From positions 124,001 to 188,000 of the forward strand of contig JAHALR010000002.1 in the NCBI GenBank assembly GCA_018362895.1: a stretch of 64,000 nucleotides of DNA, written 5' to 3'. A program made the position numbers and the translations under genes. Below the pieces are notes generated by a model. It ran no database searches and was not told the DNA's origin. It saw nothing but the letters and a program-made list of their open reading frames with translations. Of this stretch, positions 46,015-55,093 are shown in pieces. Positions within the stretch are counted from its first letter, which is position 1. Every line of letters begins with the position of its first letter. The stretch comes from Clostridium sp. Its GTDB lineage: Bacteria > Cyanobacteriota > Vampirovibrionia > Gastranaerophilales > Gastranaerophilaceae.

Positions 46015-46521
46015 TTATATTTTACTTTTGAAATAAGCAATTATGGCAAATAGAAACAGAAAAACCGTGAAACCGATAAGAGTAAGACAACCGGCAAGAA
46101 TTCCATTGGCTATTTTATCGGAGCGGCTGAGAGCTTCTTCTTCACTTTTTTTTAGGTTCATGTTGAATTTTTCAATAGTTAAATCAGGCTCTGACTTTTT
46201 CTCTCTTTCATAGCGAAACACATATCGAGTGAAAAGTTCTTGTTCGATTGTGACTACGCCTTTCAGCCTGACATATGCAAGCAGCATTTTTATCTCATAG
46301 CTCATATCTTTTAGAATACAGCTGCTTGAAAAAGATTTTTCATCTTGCTTTTTCAGAACATAGTCATTGTCATCACATAAAAATTCAAAATAACACCAAA
46401 AATCATCTTCAAAAAACCATTCTCTTTTTGTATCGGGTTCAAAAATTACTTTCTGGCAGGCGATAGAATGACAGTTTGAACGTGAATTGAAGTATTCGTC
46501 TGTTATATCATTGTATTCCAT
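46015..46521 (-). CDS. Unknown tail-anchored protein
   Basis: 168 residues. A soluble, acidic and aromatic-rich region (REWFFEDDFWCYFEFLCDD) is followed by a helical Lys/Glu stretch and one C-terminal membrane helix (NGILAGCLTLIGFTVFLFLF). Not recognised. The start ATG lacks a Shine-Dalgarno; TAAAAT is six bases upstream, a weaker example of the leaderless pattern. The end is 9 bases from the promoter of the next gene on the same strand. Confidence 0.6.
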   Translation of the reverse strand: MEYNDITDEYFNSRSNCHSIACQKVIFEPDTKREWFFEDDFWCYFEFLCDDNDYVLKKQDEKSFSSSCILKDMSYEIKMLLAYVRLKGVVTIEQELFTRYVFRYEREKKSEPDLTIEKFNMNLKKSEEEALSRSDKIANGILAGCLTLIGFTVFLFLFAIIAYFKSKI

Positions 46522-46583
46522 TCGTTAATTTTATAACATTTTAAGTTTAATTAAAACTGTAATTGTGGGTAATAATATTTAAT

Positions 46584-46599
46584 TGTGAAAAAAATCACA
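46584..46599. promoter_or_regulatory. CRP/FNR-type palindrome upstream of adhE
   Basis: TGTGA-AAAAAA-TCACA is a perfect match to the CRP/FNR-family symmetry (TGTGA-N6-TCACA). With its flanks (TTGTGAA...TCACATT) it also resembles a Rex redox-sensor site, a common regulator of adhE. It is about 110 bases upstream of the adhE -35 box. Confidence 0.5.
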
Positions 46600-46606
46600 T
46601 TTCTAA

Positions 46607-46624
46607 ATTTGAAAAAATTCAAAT
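46607..46624. promoter_or_regulatory. Second palindrome upstream of adhE
   Basis: ATTTGAA-AAAA-TTCAAAT is a perfect 7-bp inverted repeat eight bases after the TGTGA site. A possible second operator; AT-rich composition makes chance symmetry possible. Confidence 0.35.
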
Positions 46625-46709
46625 ATTTATATAAAGTGTATATCCACGTAACCTTGATGAACAGAGAATTTTAATTGTATCTTATTATTAATAATTGTAA
46701 AAATAACAC

Positions 46710-46738
46710 TTGCAATTTTATTTTTTATAGGTTATATT
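46710..46738 (+). promoter_or_regulatory. Promoter of adhE
   Basis: TTGCAA (46710-46715), a 17-base spacer and TATATT (46733-46738), about 38 bases before the ATG, with AAAGGAG in the leader. Confidence 0.6.
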
Positions 46739-46776
46739 AATAGTGAATTATTTCACGATAAAGGAGATATTACACT

Positions 46777-49419
46777 ATGGCAACAAAAAAGCAAGCTGAA
46801 ACTGAAAAGTTGGAAAAAGCTTTTAACAAATCCACTGAGGTTAAAACTCATGACGATTTGAAATTAATCATCGAAAGAGCAAAAAAAGCACAAAAAATTT
46901 ATGCAACTTTCTCTCAAGAACAAGTTGACAAAATCTTCAAAGCAGCAGCGACTGCCGCTGACAAAATGAGAATTCCTCTTGCAAAAATGGCTGTTGAAGA
47001 ATCAGGCATGGGCGTTATGGAAGATAAAATTATCAAAAACCACTTTGCTGCTGAATATATTTATAACAAATATAAAAATATGAAAACAGCCGGAGTTATT
47101 TTTGAAGACAAAGCTAACGGAATTAAAAAAGTAGCTGAACCTATCGGTGTTATTGCAGCAGTTATTCCTACAACTAACCCGACTTCTACTGCTATTTTTA
47201 AATCATTAATCGCATTGAAAACAAGAAACGCTCTTGTATTTTCACCTCACCCGAGAGCTAAAAAATGTACTATTGAAGCTGCAAGAATAGTTCTGGAAGC
47301 TGCTGTTAAAGCAGGTGCTCCTGACGGACTTATTGCATGGATTGATGAACCTTCTGTTGAACTTTCAGGCGCATTGATGCACCACGAAGATATCGATATG
47401 ATTCTTGCAACAGGCGGTCCAGGAATGGTTAAAGCAGCTTACTCTTCAGGCAAACCCGCTTTGGGTGTAGGTCCCGGTAACACTCCTGCTGTTATCGATG
47501 AAACAGCTGATATCAAGATGGCAGTTTCTTCAATCCTTATGTCAAAAACTTTCGACAACGGTATGATTTGTGCTTCTGAACAATCAGTTGTTGTTGTTAA
47601 AGACGTATATGAAGAAGTTAAAAAAGAATTTGTTCTGAGAGGTGCTTATATTCTTTCTAAAGCAGAAAAAGAAAAAGTTGCCAAAACAATCATTAAAGAC
47701 GGCAGATTGAATGCTGCTATCGTAGGTCAGCCTGCATATAAAATTGCTGAAATGGCCGGCGTAAGCGTTCCTGAAGATACAAAAGTTATTATCGGTGAAG
47801 TTACAGATATTTGTGAAGAAGAATCTTTCGCTCACGAAAAACTTTCTCCCGTATTGGCTATGTACAAAGCTAAAGACTTTGATGATGCTGTTCAACAAGC
47901 TTATGACCTTGTTGATTTCGGCGGTGCCGGTCACACATCTGTTCTTTATACAGATGAAAGAGATTCTGAAAGAATTGAAAAATTTGGTGTTAAACTCCAC
48001 ACTTGCAGAATCTTGATTAACTCACCTTCATCTCAAGGTGGTATAGGTGACTTGTTCAACTTCAGACTCAATCCGTCTTTGACACTGGGCTGCGGTTCCT
48101 GGGGCGGTAACGCAGTTAGCGAAAACGTTGGTCCTCAACACTTATTGAACATCAAGACAGTTGCTGAAAGGAGAGAAAACATGCTTTGGTACAAAGTTCC
48201 TGCAAAAGTATACTTCAAAAGAGGAGCTTTGGATTTGGCTCTCAGAGAATTGCAAGGTAAAAAACGTGCATTCATCGTTACTGACAGATTCCTGTTCAAT
48301 TCAGGTATGACTAACGCTATCACAAATACACTTGACGAAATCGGTGTTGATTATCAAATCTTCTTTGATGTAAAACCGGATCCGACATTGTCTACAATCA
48401 ACGACGCAATGATGATGGTTAAAGCATATGAACCTGATGTATTCATCGCATTGGGCGGTGGTTCTTCTATGGACGCAGCTAAAATCTTGTGGTTAATGTA
48501 TGAACAGCCTGATACAGTATTCGAAGATATCGCAATGAGATTTATGGATATCAGAAAGAGAATCTGCATGATTCCCGAACTCGGTAAAAAAGCTGAAATG
48601 GTTTGTGTACCGACAACATCAGGTACAGGCTCCGAAGTTACTCCGTTTGCTATCATCACTGATGACCAAACAGGTGTTAAATACGCAATCGCTGATTACG
48701 CATTGACTCCTAACGTAGCTATCATTGACCCGAACCTTGTTGACTCTATGCCTAAAGGCTTAACAGCTGTTTCAGGCTACGATGCTATTACTCACGCAAT
48801 CGAAGCTTACGTATCAGTTATGGCAACAAACTTTACAAACTCTAACTCTTTAGAAGCTTTGAAACTGTTGTTCAGATACTTGAAACGTTCTTACGATGGA
48901 GGCAAAAACGATCCTATCGCAAGAGAAAAAGTTCACTACGCTTCAACTATCGCAGGTATGGCATTTGCTAACGCCTTCTTGGGTGTATGCCACTCTATGG
49001 CTCACAAGCTCGGTGCTATGTTCCACGTACCTCACGGTATGGCTAACGCATTGTTAATCAATCAGGTTATCAAATTCAACGCAACCGACAAACCGACAAA
49101 ACAAACAGCATTCCCTCAATACAAGTTCCCGAATGCTAAAGCTAAATACGGTCAAATTGCTGACGAATTAGGATTGGGCGGAAAAACTGATGACGAAAAA
49201 GTTGAATTGTTGCAACAAGCTTTAGTTCAAATGAAAAAAGACCTCGGTTTGCCGATGTCTATCAAAGAATTCGGTATTGACGAAAAAGAATTCCTTGATA
49301 AGCTTGATGAAATGGTTGAACTTGCATTCGACGATCAATGTACAGGTGCTAACCCGAGATATCCGTTGTTTGAAGAAATCAAACAAATGTACTTGGATGC
49401 ATACTACGGAAAAATATAA
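46777..49419 (+). CDS. adhE: Bifunctional acetaldehyde-CoA/alcohol dehydrogenase
   Basis: 880 residues, the standard fused AdhE. The N-terminal aldehyde dehydrogenase has the catalytic Cys265 in [14 protein letters not shown] and reduces acetyl-CoA to acetaldehyde. The C-terminal iron-type alcohol dehydrogenase (from about residue 460) has [13 protein letters not shown], the ligand-bearing [14 protein letters not shown] and [20 protein letters not shown], and makes ethanol. Codon use is cleaner than in neighbours, with frequent AAC, TTC and CGT-type choices, as in a highly expressed gene. The long upstream gap has a strong promoter, AAAGGAG and two palindromes, so expression is probably redox-controlled. 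It is the main ethanol-forming and NADH-reoxidising enzyme. Confidence 0.97.
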   Translation: MATKKQAETEKLEKAFNKSTEVKTHDDLKLIIERAKKAQKIYATFSQEQVDKIFKAAATAADKMRIPLAKMAVEESGMGVMEDKIIKNHFAAEYIYNKYKNMKTAGVIFEDKANGIKKVAEPIGVIAAVIPTTNPTSTAIFKSLIALKTRNALVFSPHPRAKKCTIEAARIVLEAAVKAGAPDGLIAWIDEPSVELSGALMHHEDIDMILATGGPGMVKAAYSSGKPALGVGPGNTPAVIDETADIKMAVSSILMSKTFDNGMICASEQSVVVVKDVYEEVKKEFVLRGAYILSKAEKEKVAKTIIKDGRLNAAIVGQPAYKIAEMAGVSVPEDTKVIIGEVTDICEEESFAHEKLSPVLAMYKAKDFDDAVQQAYDLVDFGGAGHTSVLYTDERDSERIEKFGVKLHTCRILINSPSSQGGIGDLFNFRLNPSLTLGCGSWGGNAVSENVGPQHLLNIKTVAERRENMLWYKVPAKVYFKRGALDLALRELQGKKRAFIVTDRFLFNSGMTNAITNTLDEIGVDYQIFFDVKPDPTLSTINDAMMMVKAYEPDVFIALGGGSSMDAAKILWLMYEQPDTVFEDIAMRFMDIRKRICMIPELGKKAEMVCVPTTSGTGSEVTPFAIITDDQTGVKYAIADYALTPNVAIIDPNLVDSMPKGLTAVSGYDAITHAIEAYVSVMATNFTNSNSLEALKLLFRYLKRSYDGGKNDPIAREKVHYASTIAGMAFANAFLGVCHSMAHKLGAMFHVPHGMANALLINQVIKFNATDKPTKQTAFPQYKFPNAKAKYGQIADELGLGGKTDDEKVELLQQALVQMKKDLGLPMSIKEFGIDEKEFLDKLDEMVELAFDDQCTGANPRYPLFEEIKQMYLDAYYGKI

Positions 49420-49445
49420 TTTATTGAGAGTAAGATCCTCAAAGA

Positions 49446-49478
49446 AAGACCCGACAGTGAAAGCTGACGGGTCTTTTA
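49446..49478. terminator. Terminator of adhE
   Basis: AGACCCGACAG pairs with CTGACGGGTCT around TGAAAG-type loop bases, then TTTTATTAT. It lies directly before the end of the convergent amylase-like gene. Confidence 0.85.
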
Positions 49479-50816
49479 TTATAAGAATAATGCGTGGGCA
49501 AATATTTCTCCAACCTGATGATTGTAATATCTTCCGTCATCTTTTGTGAATAATTCATTCCAGTGGCTTTTAGGTGTACCGTCCTGAGAATACGACGGAT
49601 TACACATCATAAGGTGGTGAGTGTTTGTGTCATATCTGAGAGGAAAGAGATCTTCCATTTGCATAAAGCTCGGGAGTTTGTCGCTTGCGTGTTCGAAACC
49701 GAAAAGAGCGTTTCTTATCCTGTTCAGTCGTGTTTCATAAGGTGTTCCGCCTTCTGTGTTGTCGTTTGACACTTCTACGCCCGGGGCATAATCTCTGGAA
49801 TATTTAAGCTTGTTTGACCAGTGTTTAACATTGTCAAAATCATCTACCGATACAAATGCTGTACCTGCATTCAGGCCCATTTTCCTGTATCTTTCAAAAT
49901 CGTCGGAACTCTTTTCTCCAACAAAGCTCAATGTTGTTTTTCCCGTACGTTTTCTTATTTCATCAGTAATATACTGCATTTGTTCATATTCCGGCAATGC
50001 ACCGACACCTGTATAGTTTTGAAGGTCATATCCACCAATATGTTTTGCTGAATCTACAAAAATAGCTTCGAAACCGGTATTAATTACATTGACCATTTCT
50101 TGAATATAAAGCTCCACATGTTCCGGATTGTGCCAGCGGAAGTGTTCGTCCTGCTCATACGGACGTGCAATTTTTAGCTGATCTTCAGAAATAACGGTTC
50201 TGAAACCTGTTTTGAGCCCTCTGAAGTGAGCCAGGTCGTTGAAGGCTTTGAATTGTTCTTCAGCAGAAAGCTTTTTGGCTATTTCATAGTTGATAATATT
50301 CTCGCTGTAACCGCAATTTAGTTTTATTCCATATATGGAATTTTCTTCCCAAGGTGCTTTATTATATCCGTCACCATATATATTAGGCCATATTTGAGAG
50401 AGGATTATGCAGTTTGCCCAGCTTTTTGCTGACGGAGGAATAGCAGGGAGCATTTTCATTGAACTAAAAATTCCATTTTTGCATCTGTTACCTGTCATTT
50501 CGGCAATAGCGCGATTGTTTATTTCTATATAATTAGCCAGACGTCCCCATTTATCTCCGTAATCTGGTGATTTAACATCATCTGGAAATGTTCTGTAAAA
50601 AGTTGTGCATTCGCATAATGACACAATTGAATCAACTGTTTTTTTTATTGAACGTGTTAAAAGTTCAACAGGGAGAATGTTTGAAATCCACTGTTTGAGA
50701 TTTCCATTGTTTAAAGCTCTGTATCTGTGTTCTTCTGTCCATTTGTCAAAATGTAGTATATCACTGCCACAGAGAACATCGAGCATTTTACTTACTGTAT
50801 TTTTGTTCTTTTTCAT
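49479..50816 (-). CDS. Alpha-amylase-superfamily-like (GH13-like) barrel protein
   Basis: 445 residues from ATG 50816. Blocks fall in the order of GH13 regions: FRGLKTGFRTVI (region I position, but DxxxNH is lost), FEAIFVDSAKHIGG (region II, Asp kept, the Arg two residues before it replaced by Phe), TLSFVGEKSSDD (region III, catalytic Glu kept), and FVSVDDFDN (region IV position, His lost). So a (beta/alpha)8 sugar hydrolase fold is likely but the active site is not typical. No signal peptide, thus cytoplasmic. No Shine-Dalgarno; TATATT is six bases before the ATG. An upstream extension into the SMR gene is open but not credible. Confidence 0.5.
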   Translation of the reverse strand: MKKNKNTVSKMLDVLCGSDILHFDKWTEEHRYRALNNGNLKQWISNILPVELLTRSIKKTVDSIVSLCECTTFYRTFPDDVKSPDYGDKWGRLANYIEINNRAIAEMTGNRCKNGIFSSMKMLPAIPPSAKSWANCIILSQIWPNIYGDGYNKAPWEENSIYGIKLNCGYSENIINYEIAKKLSAEEQFKAFNDLAHFRGLKTGFRTVISEDQLKIARPYEQDEHFRWHNPEHVELYIQEMVNVINTGFEAIFVDSAKHIGGYDLQNYTGVGALPEYEQMQYITDEIRKRTGKTTLSFVGEKSSDDFERYRKMGLNAGTAFVSVDDFDNVKHWSNKLKYSRDYAPGVEVSNDNTEGGTPYETRLNRIRNALFGFEHASDKLPSFMQMEDLFPLRYDTNTHHLMMCNPSYSQDGTPKSHWNELFTKDDGRYYNHQVGEIFAHALFL

Positions 50817-50822
50817 AAGAAC

Positions 50823-50828
50823 AATATA
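50823..50828 (-). promoter_or_regulatory. -10 element of the amylase-like gene, leaderless type
   Basis: Minus strand TATATT (50828-50823), six bases (GTTCTT) before the ATG at 50816. It lies in the 53-base gap after the SMR gene. No -35 of quality is visible. Confidence 0.35.
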
Positions 50829-50869
50829 AAAAATACATTCTCTGAAAACATTACACAAAATATTAATTT

Positions 50870-51196
50870 TTAGGCAACTGTTTTTGAGAATATTTTTATG
50901 ATTAAAACACCGCAAAGAATGAGTAAAATACCGATAATAGCAGGTGTATCAAGGACCTGCTTGTGGACGAGCCAGCCCAGAAGAGCAATCCCTACAATCC
51001 CTACACCTGACCAAATTGCGTAAATTATACCGGTGGGAAGTGTCTGTATGCTTAGGCTAAGCATATAAAAAGAAAGTGCATAGCCTGCAATAGTTAATAT
51101 TGACGGAATTAACACAGTAAAGCCGTTTGTATCTTTAAGCATAGTTGTAGCAAAGATTTCTGATATGATTGCGATTGCTAAATAAATATATTCCAT
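50870..51196 (-). CDS. Small multidrug resistance (SMR) exporter
   Basis: 108 residues with four membrane helices. The essential Glu is in AIAIISEIFATTMLKDT (position 13 or 14), and the family blocks SLSIQTLPTGIIYAIWSGVGIVG (given in part) and the C-terminal GVLIIKIFS are present. SMR proteins are proton-coupled dimers that export cationic compounds or guanidinium; the subtype is undecided. AAAGGACA precedes the ATG. It follows the MATE gene by 18 bases, so the two exporters are co-transcribed. Confidence 0.9.
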   Translation of the reverse strand: MEYIYLAIAIISEIFATTMLKDTNGFTVLIPSILTIAGYALSFYMLSLSIQTLPTGIIYAIWSGVGIVGIALLGWLVHKQVLDTPAIIGILLILCGVLIIKIFSKTVA

Positions 51197-51214
51197 TGTA
51201 TGTCCTTTAAATTT

Positions 51215-52600
51215 TTATGTTGTAAATCTTTTTTGTAAATTATAATTTGACTTTGCTTTTTTTACTATTTTCAGAAGGTTTGTGTAATAACCGACAGCCA
51301 GAATTGTTGCTGCGCTGACCCAGGCAATCGGGCCTGCATAAAATATTCCGAAATAACTAAATTTGACTGCAAGGTACACTGCTGCAAAAGATCTGACAAG
51401 AAGCTCGGCTATGCTTGCTAAAAGAGGCAAAAGAGCCTCTCCCATTCCTTGGAGTGCATTTCTGAATATGAAAATCTGTCCCAGAAAGAAATAGAAGATT
51501 GTGCTTATCCAAAGATAGCTTTTTGCGATAGATATGATGTGAGTTTCACTTTTTCCTATGAAGATTCCGACTATGTTACTTCCGTAAAAATGAATTATAA
51601 ATGCCATTATCAAACTCAGACTAATATTTATCAAAGAACTCTGGTTTACTCCGGTTTTTATGCGTGTGAAATTGTTAGCACCATAGTTTTGTGCTGTATA
51701 AGCAGCCAGAGCTACGCCGAAAGAAATCATTGGAAGTGTTGCTATTTGTTCTATACGCAAAGCAGCGGTGAACGCTGCTATTACATCGGGACCGAAGGTA
51801 TTACAAACACTCTGTATAATCAAAATGCCTATGCCGAGAATGGAAAATTGAAGCGACATCGGGATTCCGACTTTTAAATGTTCAAGGGCAAATGGAATGC
51901 TCTGAGTGCTAAGTGCAAATTGCCAGTCTTCTTTTTTTAGATGAAGAATCGGGAAGCGGGCTTTTACATAAATGATACACATAATGGCAGATACACCCTG
52001 TGAAATTACGACTGCTACGGCTGAACCCGGAACACCCCAACCGAATTTCAATATAAAAAGAAGTGCAAGGAATATGTTTAATATCGAGGCGAAAATCAAA
52101 AAATAAAGCGGTGTTTTACTGTCTCCGAGTGCTCTTACGATGCTTGCCAGAAGGTTGTATACGTTTACAATAATAAGCCCTGCTACGACAATTTGAATAT
52201 ACCAGTAAGCATCTTTGTATATTACTTTTGGAACATTCATCCAGCCGAGAACTTTATGCATCAAAAAAGCCAGTGCCAGTGAAAAAATAATGGTAAATGC
52301 TGTACTCAAAACAGTTGAAACTGTGACGGAACGTCTTACGCCTTCAGTATCTTTTGCTCCGAATCTCTGTCCTGTTATTACTGCAAAGCCATTAGTCAGT
52401 CCGACTACTACAAACATAAGAAAGAAAAATATAGGCGAAATAGCTCCTACTGCGGCAAGTGCATTCATTCCGAGAGTTCTTCCGACTATAACTATGTCTG
52501 CGATGTTATATAACTGTTGAAATATGTTTCCTATTAATAAAGGCACTGAAAACAGAATTATGAGTTTCAGCGGGTCGCCTTTTGTCATGTCATTAATCAT
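51215..52600 (-). CDS. MATE-family efflux transporter
   Basis: 461 residues with 12 predicted membrane helices. It has the N-terminal MATE pattern GDPLKLIILFSVPLLIGNIF and NIADIVIVGRTLGMNALAAVG, followed by TNGFAVITGQRFGAKD, the usual first-half signature, and VALAAYTAQNYGAN in the second half. These proteins export drugs or metabolites using Na+ or H+ gradients; the substrate is unknown. The start overlaps no other gene; a divergent HAD gene starts at 52680. Confidence 0.9.
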   Translation of the reverse strand: MINDMTKGDPLKLIILFSVPLLIGNIFQQLYNIADIVIVGRTLGMNALAAVGAISPIFFFLMFVVVGLTNGFAVITGQRFGAKDTEGVRRSVTVSTVLSTAFTIIFSLALAFLMHKVLGWMNVPKVIYKDAYWYIQIVVAGLIIVNVYNLLASIVRALGDSKTPLYFLIFASILNIFLALLFILKFGWGVPGSAVAVVISQGVSAIMCIIYVKARFPILHLKKEDWQFALSTQSIPFALEHLKVGIPMSLQFSILGIGILIIQSVCNTFGPDVIAAFTAALRIEQIATLPMISFGVALAAYTAQNYGANNFTRIKTGVNQSSLINISLSLIMAFIIHFYGSNIVGIFIGKSETHIISIAKSYLWISTIFYFFLGQIFIFRNALQGMGEALLPLLASIAELLVRSFAAVYLAVKFSYFGIFYAGPIAWVSAATILAVGYYTNLLKIVKKAKSNYNLQKRFTT

Positions 52601-52679
52601 ATCGAGCTTAGTTTTCTTTTACTTTAATAATTTATATATTACAATACAAAAGGTTATTTACAAACTCAATGGCATGTAT

Positions 52680-53471
52680 ATGATAAAACTTATTGTTACC
52701 GATTTGGACGGAACCTTGCTTACAGATGACAGGACTTTGCCTGAGGATTTTGACGAGGTTTTGGATAAAATTAGAAAGAAAGATATTCTTTTTTGTGCTG
52801 CAAGCGGGAGAAGCTGGTATACAATCAAAAAACTTTTTAAAAACAATGGTGAAAAAGTTTTTTATATAAGTGATAACGGTGCGTATCTTACTGACGGTAA
52901 ATGTTATGAAGAGGTGAATTTTGCACTCACAAAAAAACAGTCTGAAGCTGTTGTTTCTGAATGCTTAAAGATTGAAGGACTTCAGGTAATTATGTGTGCA
53001 AAAGACAGGGCTTATTTTGTTTCTCCTGATTCTAAATATTTAAATATTATAAATGAATATTATATAAATTATGAAATAGTTGATGATTACAGAAAAATTG
53101 AAGAACAGATTCTAAAAATAGCCGTCTATGATCCTGAAGGTTCAGCCGTGAACGGGTATCCAAAAATAAAAGATAAACTGGAGAAAGAGCTTATTGCTGT
53201 GGTTTCTGCAAACAACTGGTTTGATATAATGAACAAAAATGTAAATAAGGGTGTAGCTTTGAGAAAAATTCAGGCTCATTTTGGTATTACAAGAGCTGAA
53301 ACAATGGCTTTTGGGGATTTTAATAATGATATAGAAATGTTAAAGGAGGCTGAATATTCTTTTGCAATGGCAAACAGCAATGATTGTGTAAAATCTGCTG
53401 CAAATTATGAAGCTGAATCGAATAACAATTTCGGTGTCACAAAAGCAATAAAAGAAATTTGTGTGCAATAA
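52680..53471 (+). CDS. Cof-type HAD phosphatase
   Basis: 263 residues. The HAD nucleophile motif is VTDLDGTLLTDDRTL, motif II is CAASGRS, the cap domain lies between, and MAFGDFNNDIEML with MANSNDCVKSAA forms motifs III/IV. These are sugar- or cofactor-phosphate phosphatases. Start is ATG 52680 (an ATG two codons upstream is equally possible); no Shine-Dalgarno is visible. An upstream open frame overlaps the MATE start and is not used. Its stop forms part of the inverted repeat at 53470-53526. Confidence 0.88.
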   Translation: MIKLIVTDLDGTLLTDDRTLPEDFDEVLDKIRKKDILFCAASGRSWYTIKKLFKNNGEKVFYISDNGAYLTDGKCYEEVNFALTKKQSEAVVSECLKIEGLQVIMCAKDRAYFVSPDSKYLNIINEYYINYEIVDDYRKIEEQILKIAVYDPEGSAVNGYPKIKDKLEKELIAVVSANNWFDIMNKNVNKGVALRKIQAHFGITRAETMAFGDFNNDIEMLKEAEYSFAMANSNDCVKSAANYEAESNNNFGVTKAIKEICVQ

Positions 53472-53526
53472 AATTTATGTTCATGTTTTATATTTTTCAT
53501 AAGGAAAATATATGAACATAAATTTT
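53470..53526 (+). promoter_or_regulatory. 15-bp inverted repeat burying the start codon of the 53512 gene
   Basis: The left arm AAATTTATGTTCAT (53471-53484, plus A53470) is the exact reverse complement of ATGAACATAAATTT (53512-53525, plus T53526). The right arm is the start codon and next four codons. The Shine-Dalgarno AAGGA (53501-53505) lies in the 27-base loop. In mRNA the start codon would be paired, with only two GC pairs in the stem, so it could open with heat, trans factors or ribosome arrival from the HAD gene. Confidence 0.6.
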
Positions 53527-54411
53527 TCTCAGTTAAAACCATATACAGCTGTTAATAATCACATTAAACCTTTGATTTTGAGTTTTAAGTCATCTCAAAT
53601 CTCAAAATCGGATACTTTTGAAAAACAATCTGACAGGCAGGTTTTTCAGATGTCTGTATACAATCCTTTTACGCTTTCATACAGTTCTGATACGGTGGAT
53701 ATGGATTTGTCCAGACCTCAAAAGATTCAGCTTTCAAAAAATTCGAGGAAAAGATATTCGGATAAAACTCTAAGTCTTGACTATGATCCCGATAGAACAG
53801 GATATTTGTTTGATAAACAAAGAAACCGAAGGCTAAAAGTTGTTATTTTAAAAGCAAAAAGTAATGATTATGAAAACGCATATTTGTTTATGTCTCCGAA
53901 TTTAAAAAGGGAATACGGGTATGTTAGTTTCACTGATTGTGTTAATCCTAAAGAAAGAATGAATATTGATTTTTTGGATGAAGATTTGCTCATAGATTAC
54001 CCTCAACTCGGTATCCAGGGCAGGAGAATTATTGTTGACTATCTTCAAAACTGGAATGATTCCAAAATTGGCGGTATTGGCAGGCTTGCTGACAAATTGA
54101 CAGTGGAATATTGTCTTGAAAATAATATGAAGCCGATTATTGTCTCAAATGCTGACCATGGGTCTCATGCTGCGCATTACTTAAGGGGCAAGAGATTTTT
54201 ACCACTGTCAAAAGATTCTTATTCTTATGATTCTTTTAAGTCAAAATATGGAAGCAGTAATGTTAATGAGGTCTTGAAAAAACTTTTTGAGCAAGCAAAG
54301 AAAAATGATGAATTTTCTATCGATGTCAGTAACTGGGGGCTTTTGCCGATGTATATGCCTGAAGAGCTTGCACAAAAGTATATTAAAGAGTTAAAATCTG
54401 AAAAGAAATAA
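53512..54411 (+). CDS. Unknown protein with a GNAT-like acetyltransferase region
   Basis: 299 residues. The C-terminal half (about 130-250) resembles the acetyl-CoA fold: LLIDYPQLGIQGRRII, then SKIGGIGRLADKLTVEYCLE (a QxxGxG-like loop followed by a helix), then IIVSNADHGSHAAHYLRGKRF, which aligns with the usual NxxAxxFYxKxGF ending. The N-terminal 90 residues are unordered and basic, containing SFKSSQISKSDTFEKQ, similar in pattern to the RelA/SpoT-like protein's start. No signal peptide. The AAGGA site is in a hairpin loop. Confidence 0.5.
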   Translation: MNINFSQLKPYTAVNNHIKPLILSFKSSQISKSDTFEKQSDRQVFQMSVYNPFTLSYSSDTVDMDLSRPQKIQLSKNSRKRYSDKTLSLDYDPDRTGYLFDKQRNRRLKVVILKAKSNDYENAYLFMSPNLKREYGYVSFTDCVNPKERMNIDFLDEDLLIDYPQLGIQGRRIIVDYLQNWNDSKIGGIGRLADKLTVEYCLENNMKPIIVSNADHGSHAAHYLRGKRFLPLSKDSYSYDSFKSKYGSSNVNEVLKKLFEQAKKNDEFSIDVSNWGLLPMYMPEELAQKYIKELKSEKK

Positions 54412-54432
54412 AAATATTTGCGGGGGTGAATT

Positions 54433-55089
54433 ATGGTGCATAATGAGTTTATAAAAGAACGCAACAGAAAACTTGGTGAAAAAGTTGTAAGCGCTTTTAA
54501 GAAAAGACATTTTGATGCTTATTTTTGTGAAGATAAAGAAGAAGCACTAAAAAAGATTCTCGAGTTTATTTCCATTGATGATGTAATTGCGTGGGGTGGT
54601 TCTATGTCAGTAATAGAGCTCGGACTTGTGGATTATTTGGAAGAAAACGGTTATAAAACAATAAATAGAGATAAGTCATCAACTCCTGATGAAAAACTTA
54701 AATGTGCGTATGACAGCTTTAAGGCAGATATTTTTCTTATGAGCGCAAACGCAGTGAGTGAAGACGGACAGCTTGTTAATATAGACGGATTGGGAAACAG
54801 GCTGGCTGCATTATGCTTTGGACCGAAAAATGTTTTTGTGATAGCAGGCATGAACAAAGTTGAAAAAACAATTGAAGATGCTTATAAACGGGCAAGAACT
54901 TTTGCCGCCCCTTGTAACACACAAAGAATAAATTCAATGTCTCCCAGAAAAACCCCCTGTGTTCAAACAGGAAGCTGTGCTGATTGTTTAAGTCCTGATT
55001 CAATTTGTGCACAAATATTAACAACAAGACTATGCAGACCTGATGGCAGAATCAAAGTTTTTCTTGTGAACGAATCTTTAGGCTATTGA
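54433..55089 (+). CDS. LUD-domain protein (LutC/YkgG-like)
   Basis: 218 residues. The LUD fold is indicated by AWGGSMSVIELGLVDYL, STPDEKLKCAYDSF, DIFLMSANAVSEDGQLVN, and ALCFGPKNVFVIAGMNK. LutC and LutB belong to lactate-oxidation complexes; this single protein has no Fe-S binding partners nearby, although its own C-terminal region has several Cys (TFAAPCNTQR, CVQTGSCADCLSPDSICAQ). GGGGGTGA precedes the ATG. Confidence 0.85.
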   Translation: MVHNEFIKERNRKLGEKVVSAFKKRHFDAYFCEDKEEALKKILEFISIDDVIAWGGSMSVIELGLVDYLEENGYKTINRDKSSTPDEKLKCAYDSFKADIFLMSANAVSEDGQLVNIDGLGNRLAALCFGPKNVFVIAGMNKVEKTIEDAYKRARTFAAPCNTQRINSMSPRKTPCVQTGSCADCLSPDSICAQILTTRLCRPDGRIKVFLVNESLGY

Positions 55090-55093
55090 TAAA

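Noticed and set aside
47584..48000. 138-codon antisense frame opposite adhE
   Set aside because: Phe/Asn-rich translation typical of reverse-strand AT-rich coding sequence; adhE is certain.
52524..52679. Upstream extension of the HAD phosphatase
   Set aside because: The HAD motif should begin at the N-terminus (MIKLIVTDLDGTLL); the added 52 residues overlap the divergent MATE gene.
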